Notes: a model not told the origin generated them from the sequence alone. 29,062 nucleotides of DNA from Chara braunii (GCA_003427395.1 BFEA01000843.1:175997-205058), one strand, 5' to 3'; positions 1-11,629 are shown, numbered from the stretch's first letter. Numbers and translations: made by a program.

Positions 1-66
<66 letters not shown>
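1..66. repeat. (AG)n microsatellite
   Basis: An uninterrupted AG dinucleotide run fills the first 66 bases and probably continues beyond the left edge. It carries no coding signal. Confidence 0.97.
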
Positions 67-69
<3 letters not shown>

Positions 70-853
70 CACAGGGTATCAGCGAGTGTTGCTGTGCGCC
101 GTGGCGTGGTCCACTTGTTTATTAAAAAAGAAAAAGAAAAATGTCCTTTAGGCCGAGGAGGTGGGCGTGTTCTCCTGGGTATAGGGCCATGACAGTGACG
201 GTGGAAGCCCCTGCTGATTCAATAAGGAAATGATATTCCATATCCCTTGCCAAAAATTTGAATGTGCCATGCCACCCATTTTATCTGATCGTTCATCGCC
301 ACTATGTCCTGATTTTCCTGAAAGCGGAACTGAACAGCGTGGGATGAGTAGATCCTGTTCCTTGTTGCCACTGCTTGCGGCTGTAACTTGTAAATTGGCC
401 GTATGAATCCCTGCACTTCCTCATACATCTTTTCTGGATGCACATGACATTGTAGCTTCTAGATGAAGTGACTCCAGGTGGGATGAATAGCATTGAGGGC
501 AAGCAAGTTGGAGGCTGGATGTTGAATGGGCGAGGTAAGCAGCGACCCCAAGTCAGTCACTTTGTCCTGTCACCTGCAAAGGTCTGTCATTGGCGTCGAC
601 GTCCTGTGATGTATGGAGTGTGAGACTTTGAGGACATATTGTGCATGGTCAATCTCATGAATGCGCAGACTCTGTGTGTTCGGTGATTGCTTCGTGGAAC
701 ATTCAACAGATTTTGTGGATGGATACCTGTGAGCGTGCCGGTGTGAGTGTCCGTGTCTGCTCTGCATTATTTCACATACATCACTTTCGCATTTTCGCAT
801 GCAAAAAGATAAATAGAAACAATGGCGGACGCGACATGTTTTATGTTCGCAAA
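67..853. other. Intergenic stretch, no recognisable gene
   Basis: Open frames here are short (the longest about 90 codons). They overlap in both orientations and match no family I recognise. I see no tRNA-like fold, splice-bounded coding run or mobile-element domain in the stretch. Confidence 0.5.
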
Positions 854-959
854 GGCAGAAAAAACAGGCAACGGCAACTTTGTCATGGCCTGAGTTCGAA
901 AACGCGGTTGTAACTCAGGCCGGCAGTGGTCAGTTTTTTTTTTTTTTTTTTGGGCATCA

Positions 960-990
<31 letters not shown>

Positions 991-1078
991 GCCCCCCCCC
1001 CCCCCCCCGGGGCGCCCCCCCCCCCCCTTTTCAGGCCAGGGCCCCCGCCGGCCCAGGGGGGGGGGGGGCGCGGGGAGG

Positions 1079-1110
<32 letters not shown>

Positions 1111-1205
1111 ACAACCGCTGACACCACTGCCGGCCTGAGTTACAACCGCCTTTTCGAACTTAGGCCATGACAAAGTTGTCGATGCCTGTTTTTTCTGCCC
1201 ATTAC
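854..1205. repeat. Nested foldback (inverted repeat) with homopolymer arms
   Basis: The left arm (about 854-933) and the reverse complement of the right arm (about 1118-1200) are nearly identical. Both contain GGCAGAAAAAACAGGC, then ACTTTGTCATGGCCT, then GGTTGTAACTCAGGCC and GGCAGTGGT. Inside the arms lie T18 (934-951), T27 (964-990), C17 (992-1008), C13 (1015-1027), then G13 (1056-1068) and A31 (1079-1109). The homopolymers therefore also pair across a 28-bp centre. It could be a foldback/MITE-like element, or an inverted duplication or chimera made during sequencing of homopolymers. The sequence alone does not decide. Confidence 0.85.
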
Positions 1206-1437
1206 GAACTCGCATGTGACATGAACGTACTTCCCTCAAATAAATAAAATGGAAGCAGTAACGAGTGTCATCATCATTCTGCACACACTACAACACAAGT
1301 GCGCATGAACAAAAATGAAAGATGACACAAAGAGGAAAAGATCAAAGACTGGGATCCTTATATCAAGATTTATATTATGTTTGCTCAACAAAACAAGAAG
1401 ACAAAACATCATAGCGACGTGGAGTAACGAACACTGT

Positions 1438-1503
1438 ACATTTACCAACCTTCCCATCCCAGCACCATGCACATTTACCGACCTTCCCATCCCAGCACCA
1501 TGC
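1438..1503 (+). repeat. 33-bp tandem duplication (2 copies)
   Basis: Copies at 1438-1470 and 1471-1503 differ at one base (ACATTTACCAACC versus ACATTTACCGACC) and share TTCCCATCCCAGCACCATGC. The near identity implies a recent local duplication. Confidence 0.95.
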
Positions 1504-2529
1504 CTGCATGGATGTAAGAGAACTAAACAACATGGAAAGATCGGAAAAAAAGAAAAACATACTTCCACACCCCGTCTCGTCCCCCGACAGACTATCGTAC
1601 ACGTGGCGGGAGTCAACTTGCAACCACCCACAAACCCACCAACCCCCTCACCCCCCTGGCGGTCTACCAGCCCCACCATCACCCCCCCCAACCCATCCAG
1701 AACCCCTACAGCAACCCCTACCCCGCCTAACCCTCGCAAAACCGCCCTCCCTCTGCATAACACCCAGAGCGCGAGCACGTGCGCCATGGAGCCACCTTTC
1801 CATTTTGTCGCATGCAGATGGACGAGAGAGCCTCAAGGCGGCGCAAGCATGCGCCATTTCATCATGGACTATTGCGTCCACACCTACGTTGCACCACCCC
1901 TCGACTAGCATCATCGTGCGTACCGTGAGCACAAGGACCAGTCCCCATCCACTCTCCTTTGTCACTGCCTCGGCGGCGGCGAGAGTGGCGTTGTGGTTGA
2001 AAGACACTCCGCAATCCGCCCAGTCAGGGATTTAATTGGGGAATGCTCCTCTGCACCAATGGCTTTTATTTTTTATTTTTTATTTTTCCTCTGATTTCAG
2101 ATCCTTGAGATACGTCTCCCCACTGTGGGGGTGACGTTCATCCTCGTCCTCTTGGGGAATGACGACGCCACCATCTACCTCACCTCACATCGGGGCCTCC
2201 CCATCGCTGCTGTGGCCACTTGCTCCCTGGCCGCAAGGTTCTCCTGTTGTGCAGTCGCCATCAAGGCATGTATCCGCAAATGGACGATTGGGCCGATCAT
2301 TGTGCACGTGTGCGAAGGAACTGTCGCTCGCCGTCGTAATCAAAAGTGTCTGCTTGCACTGGCTTACATCGGCTGCATGTCGACGCCAGTGGTATGATCC
2401 TCAGCCCGCGTACTCGAATTCAATTTTTTTCGAAAGCGGGCCACATCCCGCGTGTTTTTGGCCCTCTGCACAAGGGACCACCCCGCTTGGCGACTGTCCT
2501 GCGGTGGGTGCCATGGAGGCCTACACGAC
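1504..2529. other. C-rich to mixed intergenic stretch
   Basis: A strongly C-rich, G-poor segment (about 1620-1750) translates into Pro/Thr-rich low-complexity frames. It is followed by a T/A-rich block near 2065-2095 (runs of T separated by single A). The open frames of up to about 200 codons here look like compositional artefacts and resemble no known domain. Confidence 0.5.
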
Positions 2530-2680
2530 CATATTCCAGGAGCATATGTTAAAGGACTCACGGAGAAAGGAAAGTCCACCGTCCATGACCTTGAAAACTT
2601 TCAAGACGTCCCCCCGTTCCTACTCTGCCCACCCCGCACAAAATTGCAGCGACAATTTGTCCCACGGGACTTTCCCAGGT
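2530..2680 (+). repeat. Diverged dispersed repeat, copy A
   Basis: This segment aligns with 4750-4898. Shared anchors in the same order are TTCCAGGA, ACCTTG followed by an AAACTTT/AAACCTTT block, GCACAAAAT, and a CCCACGGGACTTT/CCCGTGGGACTTT block ending in TCCAGG/CCCAGG. Divergence is high, so this is an old duplication or two copies of one element. Confidence 0.6.
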
Positions 2681-4749
2681 TTCTACTTTTTCTTTTTTTT
2701 GAGGAAATCCTTGAAATACCGGGGGCCAAAAGACAACTGTGAATCTACACAAGAACACTAAAATTTTATGTTCCCCAAAGCTCAGCTCAAAGAAGCATTC
2801 CGAATGAAAAAACCACCTGCATTAGGGTCTTTCAGCAGCCCAACCCTACCTGCCTCACCCCTACATCCCAATGCCCAATCTCTACCAGGCCCCAACTGCT
2901 AGGTTACAGAGTGGCACGATCCACCCCAGAAACCCCCCCACCTGCTAGGCCACAGGGCAAAGTGACCCGTCCCGGCTCTGCCCAGCGTCGACTACGCACC
3001 AGCTCACCAAAAGACACTAGAGTGCCTTCCACCCTCGACAACTCCCCAGATCTCTCTACCAGGTCTCATGCCCTCGTACAGCTCGAGTTACAGGGCAGCA
3101 CGACCAAGCCCCAGCACTGACCAGTGTTGTTCTGGCCTCTTCTTTTCGCAAACCACCGGGACTCAGGACTAAGGCAAATAGCAGTCAAGCCACCAATCAG
3201 CACCATAGTTGTAGATCCCATCATTTGTCTCCTTCATGCACTGGTTGCAGATATCCCCCCAACAAACCCCCTGAGCCCTACTCCAGCAAGTCTTACCATG
3301 ATGAAGCCACCATCTCCACCGCTGCTGTACCCTATTACCACCTTACAGGCTAGCCCCTCGCCGCAGAGCGCGTCATCCCCCTCCATCACAGCCATCACAA
3401 CCCCCTGCCTCCAGCTCCAAACCTTGGAAGAATTTTTCAGTTAGGAAAAAATAGGAAAAACAAGCACAAAAAATTCCGAAACACCACAGAACATTCCAGC
3501 GCCCACTATTCCCACAGGGAGAGGGGGAGAGAGGGAAAAACCACCCTCTCTCCCCATGGAAACTCCAGCGCCTATTGATGTCTCAGTTACATGTAAAGGG
3601 GTCACAAGCGGCAAAAGGATTACTCCTCTCCCCCCCAAAAAAAAACCCTGCTTGTTTACTCCACGGGAAGGCGCCCCCTCACCTCCCCGCCCCAGTTCAA
3701 AACAGCCCCCAAAATACCCCTCCTGAGAACGAAGAATCCCGTTCTTCCATGCCGACGATTTTGTGTTGTGGGGTCCTGGAACAGCTTTCTTGGAAAGAAA
3801 AAAAGGCTTTCCAAGCCTCCAAGGACTCCGCAGAGGAGGGGGGGGGGTTCAAAAAAAAAAAAAGCTCCATCTATTGGTGGGGAGCAACACCTGCTGGAAA
3901 CCGGGTCCAGCGTCCCATAGATACAACCATATCCTCACAAATTGGCACGAACTGGGAACCGGGCCCAGCGTCCCATAACGAGTACATTCAGAAAACTCAT
4001 CAGGAAATTTCATGAAAATAAGACTTGGAACCTACTAGAAAAATCCAATTGGCCTAAGGATGGAATTTTGAAGATTAAGACACCGGGGCCATTACCCAGC
4101 GTTGGCTCAGAGAATTGGGGCTACTTCAAACCTGTCTATGACAACATCATGATTCAGAAACGACTCAGAAGAACCCCCATCAATCCACGTTACCTCCCTT
4201 CGAAAGACTGACTGCAGCGGAGCCACCATCTCTGCTGCTGCTACACCATACTCCCATCCTCCGCAGAGGGTTGTGGGTACCCGAAATGTTCCACGGCAAA
4301 GTTTTCCGGTCCGAATTGCTGTGGGGTCCAGGCCTTACATCAAAATCTTGCTGAAAACAACAGACTGAACAGCATGTAAAATTGAGGACATCGCCTAATT
4401 GAATTAGAAACAGAAAGACAGCAACACCACAAAACAGCAGAATACTTTCACATTCCTGCATGAGGGGACAACCATACTGCAGTATATGAAAAGGACTTAC
4501 TGTAAAAACTGAGGCTCGGACCCCACAGGAATTCCTTTGGAAAGGATGCTTCCATGAAAAAGACAGTGGAAGGTTTTTGGAAAGTCTGGAAAGTGTTCCA
4601 CAGGGACCCCACCGCGGAGTGACTTTTGTGGCAATATGGCGACGGAATTTTCCGTAATAGGAAACGTCCCTGCCCACCGTCCCGAAAACGTAAGTGGTGC
4701 TTTGTCCGAGTGACCGCCCGTGGAGCGGTTTCCCATACCACAGTGGCTG
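2681..4749. other. Intergenic stretch with short degenerate repeats
   Basis: No protein family is recognisable. TGTGGGGTCC recurs at about 3767 and 4321, as its reverse complement near 4515, and in variant form near 4954, suggesting relics of a repeated element. CTATTGGTGGGGAG occurs near 3870 and again near 5257. Short A, G and C runs (for example around 3838-3863) interrupt every frame. Confidence 0.5.
3895..3977 (+). repeat. 25-bp direct repeat pair
   Basis: TGGAAACCGGGTCCAGCGTC at 3895 onward and TGGGAACCGGGCCCAGCGTC at 3953 onward, each followed by CCATA, give two 25-bp copies (3895-3919 and 3953-3977) with a 58-bp period. The segment between them is not conserved. Confidence 0.85.
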
Positions 4750-4898
4750 TGTTCCAGGACCACCACAACATCCATGAGCGACACCTTGTCCGACCAGGGG
4801 ACGAGACCTTGGAAACCTTTGAGATGCGGCCCTCATCAAAATTGTAGCCTCGGCACAAAATAGCGGCGAAAATCCCTCCCGTGGGACTTTTTCCAGGC
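4750..4898 (+). repeat. Diverged dispersed repeat, copy B
   Basis: This is the partner of the 2530-2680 segment, offset by about 2.22 kb in the same orientation. The shared anchors are TTCCAGGA, ACCTTG, GCACAAAAT and a GGGACTTT block before CCAGG. Confidence 0.6.
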
Positions 4899-5198
4899 TG
4901 CAGACCATGTGAAAACGGATTTCGGTCCTCTTTCAGACCACCAAATGCTGGCTATGGGGTCCTGCAAAACAGTTCAGAATCTGCGGAAAATTTTGCAAAT
5001 TTCCAGGACCTCTTCCGCGGGTCGTGGGGTGACCGTCCCGGGAACAGTACAAATGACATGCATGAAATCCCCTCTGAGAACCCTTTCCCAAAACCACATA
5101 CAGCTTCCTATTTTACAATCGAGCACTGCACTTTACTCAACTCTGCTCAAATTGAACCCTAGTCCGTTCCTTTTTTCCCTTGTTGAACTCTTTTTCCC

Positions 5199-5232
5199 AA
5201 TAGAGGGAGTGATGTGAGCATCTCCCTCTATT
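5199..5232. repeat. Perfect 11-bp stem hairpin
   Basis: AATAGAGGGAG (5199-5209) and CTCCCTCTATT (5222-5232) are exact reverse complements around a 12-base loop. No gene adjoins it and its role is unknown. Confidence 0.85.
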
Positions 5233-5524
5233 AGGCTGCCCCTGGTTGCTCCAGTCTATTGGTGGGGAGTGGAAAGGGTTGGAGTGTACATATGCCCAAT
5301 GAAACTCCAACCCAACAAGAGAGAAAAGAAAAGGGAGAAGTGGTTGAGGGGAGTGATACGAAAGAGAAGAAGGGCCAGTCCCGCCCTGATAGAGTTGGTA
5401 AGTATCAGCCTGAGGATTTGGCGTCTACAAATGTTGGATGTTGGACCAGGCCTCCAGCAACTGCAGCTCCCCACTAATTAATGAGGCCTTTATTCTGAGG
5501 ATTCCATAACAACCCTGGAGATAT

Positions 5525-5790
5525 ATGCCCTGGCATGCCGACAGCCCCTCAGAACACTTTCAATTGTGGGCCCGGCATTCCACCCTAGAAACCCATTGTG
5601 GGCCCAGCATGCGGCACTGCCATCGTGGACCCCAGCATGCCACTGTCAGGTCTGTTGTAGGCCCAGCATGTCATTGGCACACTGTGGGCCAGGCATGCCA
5701 CTGGGCCGTCATATGGCAGACACATGCCATCATCCCATCATATGACCGACACGTCACCGCATTTGTAAGTCTATGGGCCAGGCCCCACTG
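5525..5790 (+). repeat. Degenerate minisatellite with alternating 32/27-bp spacing
   Basis: The motif GTGGGCCCAGCATGCCACTG or a close variant starts at 5566, 5598, 5625, 5657 and 5684. Spacings are 32, 27, 32 and 27, so the true period is a 59-bp dimer. A weaker leading copy lies near 5527 (GCCCTGGCATGCC). Trailing related units (TCATATGGCAGACACATGCC and TCATATGACCGACACGTCAC) continue to about 5760, with a last GGGCCAGG near 5774. Confidence 0.85.
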
Positions 5791-5799
5791 GAGTGATGT

Positions 5800-6572
5800 T
5801 CATGTTACGAAGGCATGAACCCCATCCCCTATTTGGTGAAGGTTAGTTCAACCACCAGTACTTGGCCCAACTATTGGGCGTGGAAAAAAATAGAGTAGAA
5901 ACGTTTCTAGTCGGATGAATTTGGGCACTCCTGTAGCGGCCCGTACGTTTCCTAAAATTGCCACACCCATTGGGTCTGCCTCTAGATCCTCACTGCCAAG
6001 ATCCTCCAGGCTCCATCTGTCGTTCTTCTTCCTCAAGGCAGAGGCTCCAGTCTACGTGAGCTGGGGATGGGTCCCACTTACGGCCGTTGAGCTCCCAGCA
6101 TAGATTCCCACCTGACCATTTCTGCAACTGAATGTGTGGACGGAGTTATCTGCCAGGTGCATCCACCATGCAAAATAAGAAAACCTTTTGGATGTCTGAA
6201 TACCAAAAACTCCACCAGCTAATGAGGACTGCTGTCAGAGCATCCTACGTCTGACAAGGTAATGATGCCTCACATCAATGCTGCTTGCCTTCACTGTTTT
6301 AACTGACTACCGAATTGTACCCTCTTCCTTAAGCATATTAAGGCCTCACCACGCCAATCCCGAAATCGGCCAATTCGGGAGCGAAGTCACCGCCACACCT
6401 GCTCCCGAATTAGGCCTGTCAGAAAGCAAACTCGGCAATTGTCAGGGAGGCTGTTCAGAGAGCACTGCCAAGTATTCACGTTGCATGCAGACCAATTCGG
6501 GAGACCTCTGGAGGGCGTCCGACTTTGCTTCGAAATTCAGGAGCATGTCGCGGCCGTTGGAGTTTGGGCCTC
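5800..6572. other. Intergenic stretch, no recognisable gene
   Basis: Short unsupported frames only. AATTCGGGAG- and CGAATT-type motifs recur between 6360 and 6500, but I could not resolve a regular period. Confidence 0.45.
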
Positions 6573-6656
6573 GCCAGACCTATCCTGAAAATGGGGTTTT
6601 CAGGAGGGGAAGCATAGCCAGACCTATCCCGAAAATGGGGTTTTCAGGAGGGGAAG
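6573..6656 (+). repeat. 40-bp tandem duplication containing a hairpin
   Basis: Copies at 6573-6612 and 6617-6656 (44-bp period) both read GCCAGACCTATCC(T/C)GAAAA, then TGGGGTTTTCAGGAGGGGAAG. In copy 1 CCTGAAAA and TTTTCAGG form a perfect 8-bp stem around TGGGG. One base change weakens that stem in copy 2. Confidence 0.92.
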
Positions 6657-7082
6657 TGTCCTGAAAAAGTTTGAGAGCGGTCAGAATGCCGTTGGTGAGA
6701 GCGCTCTCGAACCTTTCGGGAGTGCCCGCCTGCAAAGAGGCTCTTTTGGAAAGTGGTCCGAGGTGCACCCGTTTTCAGCCCGAAAATCGAGAGTGCACCT
6801 CGACCGACAACCGTCTGCAGCCTCTCACTTGTCCTGTTCATTTCAAGAGCACTCCTCAACCGCGAATGTGGTTTCGGGCCACCCCGTTGCGTTCAGGAGA
6901 ATCCAGTATCGCCACACTGCACTCGCGAAAACTCAAGAAAAATCCCGGATCTCTTCTGACGCAGTGGAGAGGCTCAGCGCCTCTCGGAATGTGGCGACGA
7001 CCCCTCTCGAACCGGTTTTCTCCAACATGTGCATTCCAGAGCGCTCTCCAAAGAAAACAGGTTTTCGAGATATTGAACCACA

Positions 7083-7678
7083 AAAAGGTCTCGGCATTAG
7101 GAATGCTAGAATTGGAATTACTTTGTATACTTTGCATCTACTCCCCCGCCACGGTCGGAGAAAGAAGAGCCTTTCTGGGGAATCTAGGAACGCAATTTCC
7201 CGAGGGCATCCCATTAGCTATAGCAGGGGATTTTAACGCCACCCCTGATAGGAGACTGGATAGATGGAACCCTCAAGGCACCCTCCCTTTTGCAGCGGAA
7301 AAAGACGAGCGAATGGTAGCAGAACTATGTGAAACTCTCTCAGTCTTCAATAATTTTTGCCACCTGCATTCACATGACCGGCCCTTTACATGCATAAGGG
7401 ACAGCGACCCAGCACAGTTATCCAAATCACGGATCGACCTTATCCTTCTCTCTAATGACCTAGAATGCGCCCTGCGATGGTCGTCCATCCTCCCAAGTAG
7501 CCCACACCCAGGTTTGGACCACAAAACATGCGGGATAATATTAACAATGAGAAAAAAAACGGATCAAGGGACCGATTTCTATAAGCACAACACTTCCCTC
7601 TTAAGAGATCAACAATTTAGACAAATGATTCAACACGAGTGCCATTTTTGGCACCAACAAAAACACCTCTTTGACTAA
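7083..7678 (+). pseudogene. LINE endonuclease domain (partial)
   Basis: This reading carries the C-terminal two-thirds of an exonuclease/endonuclease/phosphatase fold of the kind LINEs use to nick target DNA. YSPATVGERRAFL precedes GDFNATPDRRLDRW, the asparagine-containing active-site motif. SRIDLILLS follows, and then GLDHKTCG at the position of the usual (S)DH catalytic pair. The N-terminal part of the fold is absent. The frame remains open upstream to 6671, but that part does not look like LINE protein and is probably fortuitous read-through into flanking sequence. The reading ends at a TAA (7676-7678). Confidence 0.8.
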
Positions 7679-8188
7679 TACTCCACATGGTCCAACAATG
7701 GTCTGATCTTTCTAGCTAGAAAGTGCAAGGAATTTTTCAAGGTTAAAGCGGTCCTACGGCAACAATAACCATTCATAAGGAAATGTTAGACCTGGAACAA
7801 CGGGTAGATTGACAACATCTCACTATCCACATCCAGAGAGTAAAAGACCAGCTCTTACTATAGATGGCAAGGCATTAGAATACGAGGGAAAATGACCAAG
7901 CTCACCCAGGAGGTCACGATGGACAGCCATTTCTTTACTATGGTTACGCCCAGCACGCTATGGACCGTAATTGACTTTGAGGCACTCCTTGACCCAGACA
8001 AAGGGGAGGAGGTTATAACGTCTTATACCGCACACTGCACATTAATCACAAGAAGGTTTTTCAAACAACTATATACATCCCAAATCCCGACTCCGCGTGG
8101 GGAGGTGAGGACGAGAGAACTAGAATTTTTTTTACTACCTATGGACAGACAACTATCCCCGCAATAGCGAGACCTGCTAGAGAGTTCG

Positions 8189-9104
8189 ATGATGAAGGAG
8201 GAAGTATGGACAACGCTCCTCCAGACGAACGATGAAAAACTCCTGGAAATTGATGGTTTTCCCAAAGAGTTTTGGGAAGCTATGTGGACGGATTTAAACA
8301 CGGACCTGTGGGACTACTACCAGGAGGTACGGGACGCCGGGGAAATATGGGAAGTAGTGGGGAAAGGAGTGTTGTCGCAATTATACAAAAAAAGGGACAA
8401 GATGAACATCGGGAACTACAAACGTATCACCCTTCTTATAGTAGTCTATAAAATGTTCTCCAAAGCCTTGGCAAATCGTATGGCGGCGGTCTTGTAAGAC
8501 GTAATACACCCATCCCAGACGGGGTTCATGGCCGGTAGGAACATACAGGAGAACTTCCTGCTGGTAAATGAAGTGGTCAAATTAGCACGAAGAAACAAGG
8601 CAAATGTGACAATTATTTTAATTGACTTAAAAAAAGTCTACGACCACGTCGACTGAGGATTTTTTTGACAAATGTTCGGAGAAAATGAATTTTGGACCCG
8701 TCTTTAAGCATTGGGTAAGGATTCTTCATAGCAACACCACTACTTGTGTACAGGTTAACAGGTCGGTGACACCTCCATTCGAGCTTCAATGATCGGTGAG
8801 ACAAGGGGATCGTATTGCCCCCTACCTCTCTCTGGTCATAATGGAGGGACCATCTAATATGCGACACAATAAGGACCTTACATGGATCGAAATCGCTGAC
8901 ATCCCGGGGGAAGCAATGCCGATCTGCTCCCTTTTTGCGGATGACCTCACTATTATGGTGAAGGCAAAGACACAGAATATGGAAAAAATCCGGAACCTTA
9001 TTAACCGGTTTTGCGAAATGTCAGATAAGGGTGTTAATTGGGGTCAAAAGACTGTAGGCTGGTGGTTGCATCACCAAGAGGGAAGGCCCCCCAAAAACCC
9101 GTGA
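8189..9104 (+). pseudogene. LINE reverse transcriptase domain, interrupted
   Basis: Reverse transcriptase blocks appear in order. DGFPKEFWEAMW is followed by LYKKRDKMNIGNYKRITLL, the usual NYRPI(S/T)LL block with Arg to Lys and Pro to Arg changes. Then come HPSQTGFMAGRNIQ, LIDLKKVYDHVD (usual DLEKAYDRVDW), VRQGDRIAPYL, and the catalytic FADD at 8934-8945. The first part is in one plus frame and runs through a TAA at 8495. A TGA replaces the Trp codon of the VDW motif at 8654. After the T-run at 8660 the sequence moves to another frame, which carries a TGA at 8790. The catalytic Asp pair is kept, but the enzyme cannot be made from this copy. Confidence 0.85.
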
Positions 9105-10300
9105 ATCACTTGGCTGAGTTGGCTCCCCCCGGATGACCCTCTCAGAATTCTAGGGGCGTTAAGTACAACAAAAGATAAACTCGTAACCAATGAAGAGTGG
9201 CTGGCAGGGTCGGCGTAAGCCAAATTCGCACGGTGGAATACCAAGCACACATCAATCTTTGGGTGGGCCCTTATCATTAATAATGCAGTACTAGCAAGAC
9301 TTTGGTACAAAGCTATATTATCGTCCATGAGCAATGGGGGTCTCAAGGCACCGAAGCGGCAACTGGCAACCTTTCTATGAAGAGGGGATAGTAACAACCC
9401 CCACGCTATTAGTCGGGTGGCATGGGAGTCGATGATTCATCCCAATGTCGGAGGGGGGCTGGGAATTGTGGATCCTTCCACATAGTTCTAGGCCCTCAGC
9501 TTTTGCTAGCTCCAACACCTCATCTTCTCATCAACCTCCCCCTTCGGCCCCCTAGCTTTGACACCAATCGCACTCCTGGCCCCAGAGGCCCAATCTGAGA
9601 CCGACCTTCTGGTGTGACTTAAAGATAAGTATTGGAGGTTACAAAAGAAATGCAGGAATGGAGATCCCACAGACGAGCCGTGGTTGTGCCTCCTACGAAC
9701 ATGGAGGAAGCTCCCCCCTCTAGATCGACCAGCACCCGAAAAGTGGGAGGAAATATTTCGACAAACCCTATTTGGTAACAGACTGATTACGGACTCCTTC
9801 GGTCGTGTGCGATGTAGTTCAAACCCTCCATGGAAGGGTTGGGTGAAATGCAGGGCCAGGAGGGTGGAGGACCTCTGGGACATGGATGCAGGGAATTGGA
9901 AAAGCGCAGAAAGAATGCGCAGATTGTTGAGGTATTGACACTTTACTGAGTCTGCACTAAACGAACTCATTGATAGTTTCCCCCTCCATTCGTCTGTCAC
10001 CCTTCGGAAGGGCCCCTGCTTGGAAGAAGGAGACTGGGTAGGGCTACCTGACCACGCAAATCACCACAAATGTTTCCAGTGGTACCCCGGAAAAGAACGC
10101 TCCGAGACGGTAGAGCACATCAGATTCTTCCTTTAGTGCGCCGCGGATGCATTATTATGGAGGTGGTGGGACAAAATTTGGCGGCGTATGGTACCAGGAT
10201 CATTATAGCTATGAAATTGGAGGGTCATACTTCTAGGACATTATCCCCAGACTCGAGGAAACACATTCGAAGGGAATATGTTCCGCGTGGGTAGACGCGT
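9105..10300 (+). pseudogene. LINE C-terminal region with zf-RVT-like end
   Basis: Broken frames continue downstream of the polymerase. LPPDDPLRILGAL just after the FADD block matches the usual connection segment. ISRVAWESMIHPNVGGGLGI resembles the W...P...GGLG block of plant LINEs. A run from about 9684 includes PWLCLLRTWRKLPP and SNPPWKGWVKC. Near 10,075 the fragment CFQWYPGKERSETVEHIRFF resembles the zinc-binding zf-RVT domain that ends many plant-type LINE ORF2 proteins. Several stop codons fall within the region. Confidence 0.65.
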
Positions 10301-11629
10301 CGTCGTGTGGGTCATATGGCGGAGAAGGTGAATGCTGGAAGTAGAGGGAGCAAGGGTGGAAGATGGGAAGGTCACATAGCAATTATAAGTGTTAGTTCAG
10401 TACAAGATTACAGCCTGCTGGGGGGCGGCTAAGGAAAAGTTGAACCAAGTGCACACAAGGGGCGATATTAATAGAATGATCTCTCAGTTCAGTGAGGACT
10501 GGTTGGGAGGGAAGAGGGAGGGTTGGGTAGCAAGGGTGAGGTGGGCAGGAGATGGGACAGGAGATGGGCAACAGGGAAACCAACAAGAACATCGACAAGA
10601 GGAAGAGGTGGGACCGCAAGGGGTGACATTATATTTCAAATTGATACTCACAAGCTATTAATTTCATGTTATAATCATCAAATTTTGGACTTGAATAAAA
10701 ATTAGGATACGAGTAGTGAACCCGAAGAATGCAATTGGCATGCCATAAATCGAAACTTAAGTGAAGATCAAGGCAATCACCTACTCAACATGATGGTTTG
10801 AGTGTGGATTCCATTGCATTTTCATAAATTTTGTAACTTAAAGGTCGTAATTGACATGAAGTTGTCAGAAATTGAAACTCAAGAGAACAGGTATTGCAGT
10901 GAGACACTTAACAACAATTATGTTGAACTCTCGATTTCATCACATCTTGATCAATTTTGTATGAGCATTGAGCTGGACGTATTTTACATGACATTCTGAC
11001 TTGCATAAATTGGAACTCAATCGAATAGTTAAGGCAATCACACGGTAAACAAGATGGTTGAACCGTTGAAGTATGGATTTCGTCGCACTTTGATAATTTA
11101 TGCAACCTGGACGATGTAACTGACATATCATTGCCATACATTGAAATTCAAGAGAACAATAAACGTAATGAGACATTGAACAAGAAGGTAATCGTTGTGA
11201 ATAACCTCTGCATTTCATCCCACTTCTATTAATTTTCTATATCACTTAGCAATGTTAGCATTGAGTTGGACGTATTTTACATCACTGTAAACCGTTGGGA
11301 CTGGCATAAATTGGAAGTGAATCGAAGAGTCAATTAAATCACACGGTAAACGATATGGTTTAAGTATGGATTCCATTGCACTTCGAAAATTCATGTAACT
11401 TAAAAACGTAACTCACATGTCATTGTCATACATGGAAATTCAAGAGAATTATGGTGAACGCAATGAGACACTGAATGAGAAGGTTGTGAATGACCTCTAC
11501 ATTTCATCACACTTCAATTAATTTTGTATATCACTGAGCATTGAGTCGGACGTATTTTACATGGCATTGTGACTGGTAGAAATTGGAAGTGAATCGAAGA
11601 GACAATGCAATTACACGATAAACGAGATG

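Larger units (their letters stand above)
7083..10640 (+). mobile_element. Degenerate non-LTR (LINE) retrotransposon, 5'-truncated
   Basis: Three LINE modules lie in the canonical order on the plus strand. They are an apurinic-endonuclease-like domain, a reverse transcriptase, and a C-terminal zf-RVT-like region with the signature ETVEH near 10,110. The endonuclease begins part-way through the domain, so the 5' end is missing, as is usual for LINEs that abort reverse transcription. At least six lesions break the frame: stops at 7676, 8495, 8654, 8790 and 9102, and a frame change near the T-run at 8660-8666. The 3' end is placed near 10,640 because the LINE-like reading fades there and satellite sequence begins soon after. 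I could not find flanking duplications or a clear poly(A) tail. Confidence 0.85.

Noticed and set aside
1315-2035. Plus-strand frames of about 175-197 codons rich in Pro and Thr
   Set aside because: They arise from a C-rich, G-poor tract. Several frames on both strands are open at once and no domain is recognisable, so they are compositional artefacts.
4180-4908. A 242-codon minus-strand frame
   Set aside because: It resembles no family. Two other minus-strand frames are open over much of the same stretch, and it overlaps a diverged dispersed repeat (4750-4898).
6671-7080. N-terminal extension of the LINE endonuclease frame
   Set aside because: The translation before about 7083 has no LINE similarity and its composition resembles the flanking repeats. 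It is read-through into flanking sequence.
9506-10000. A 164-codon minus-strand frame
   Set aside because: It is antisense to the LINE C-terminal region, where plus-strand blocks are recognisable.
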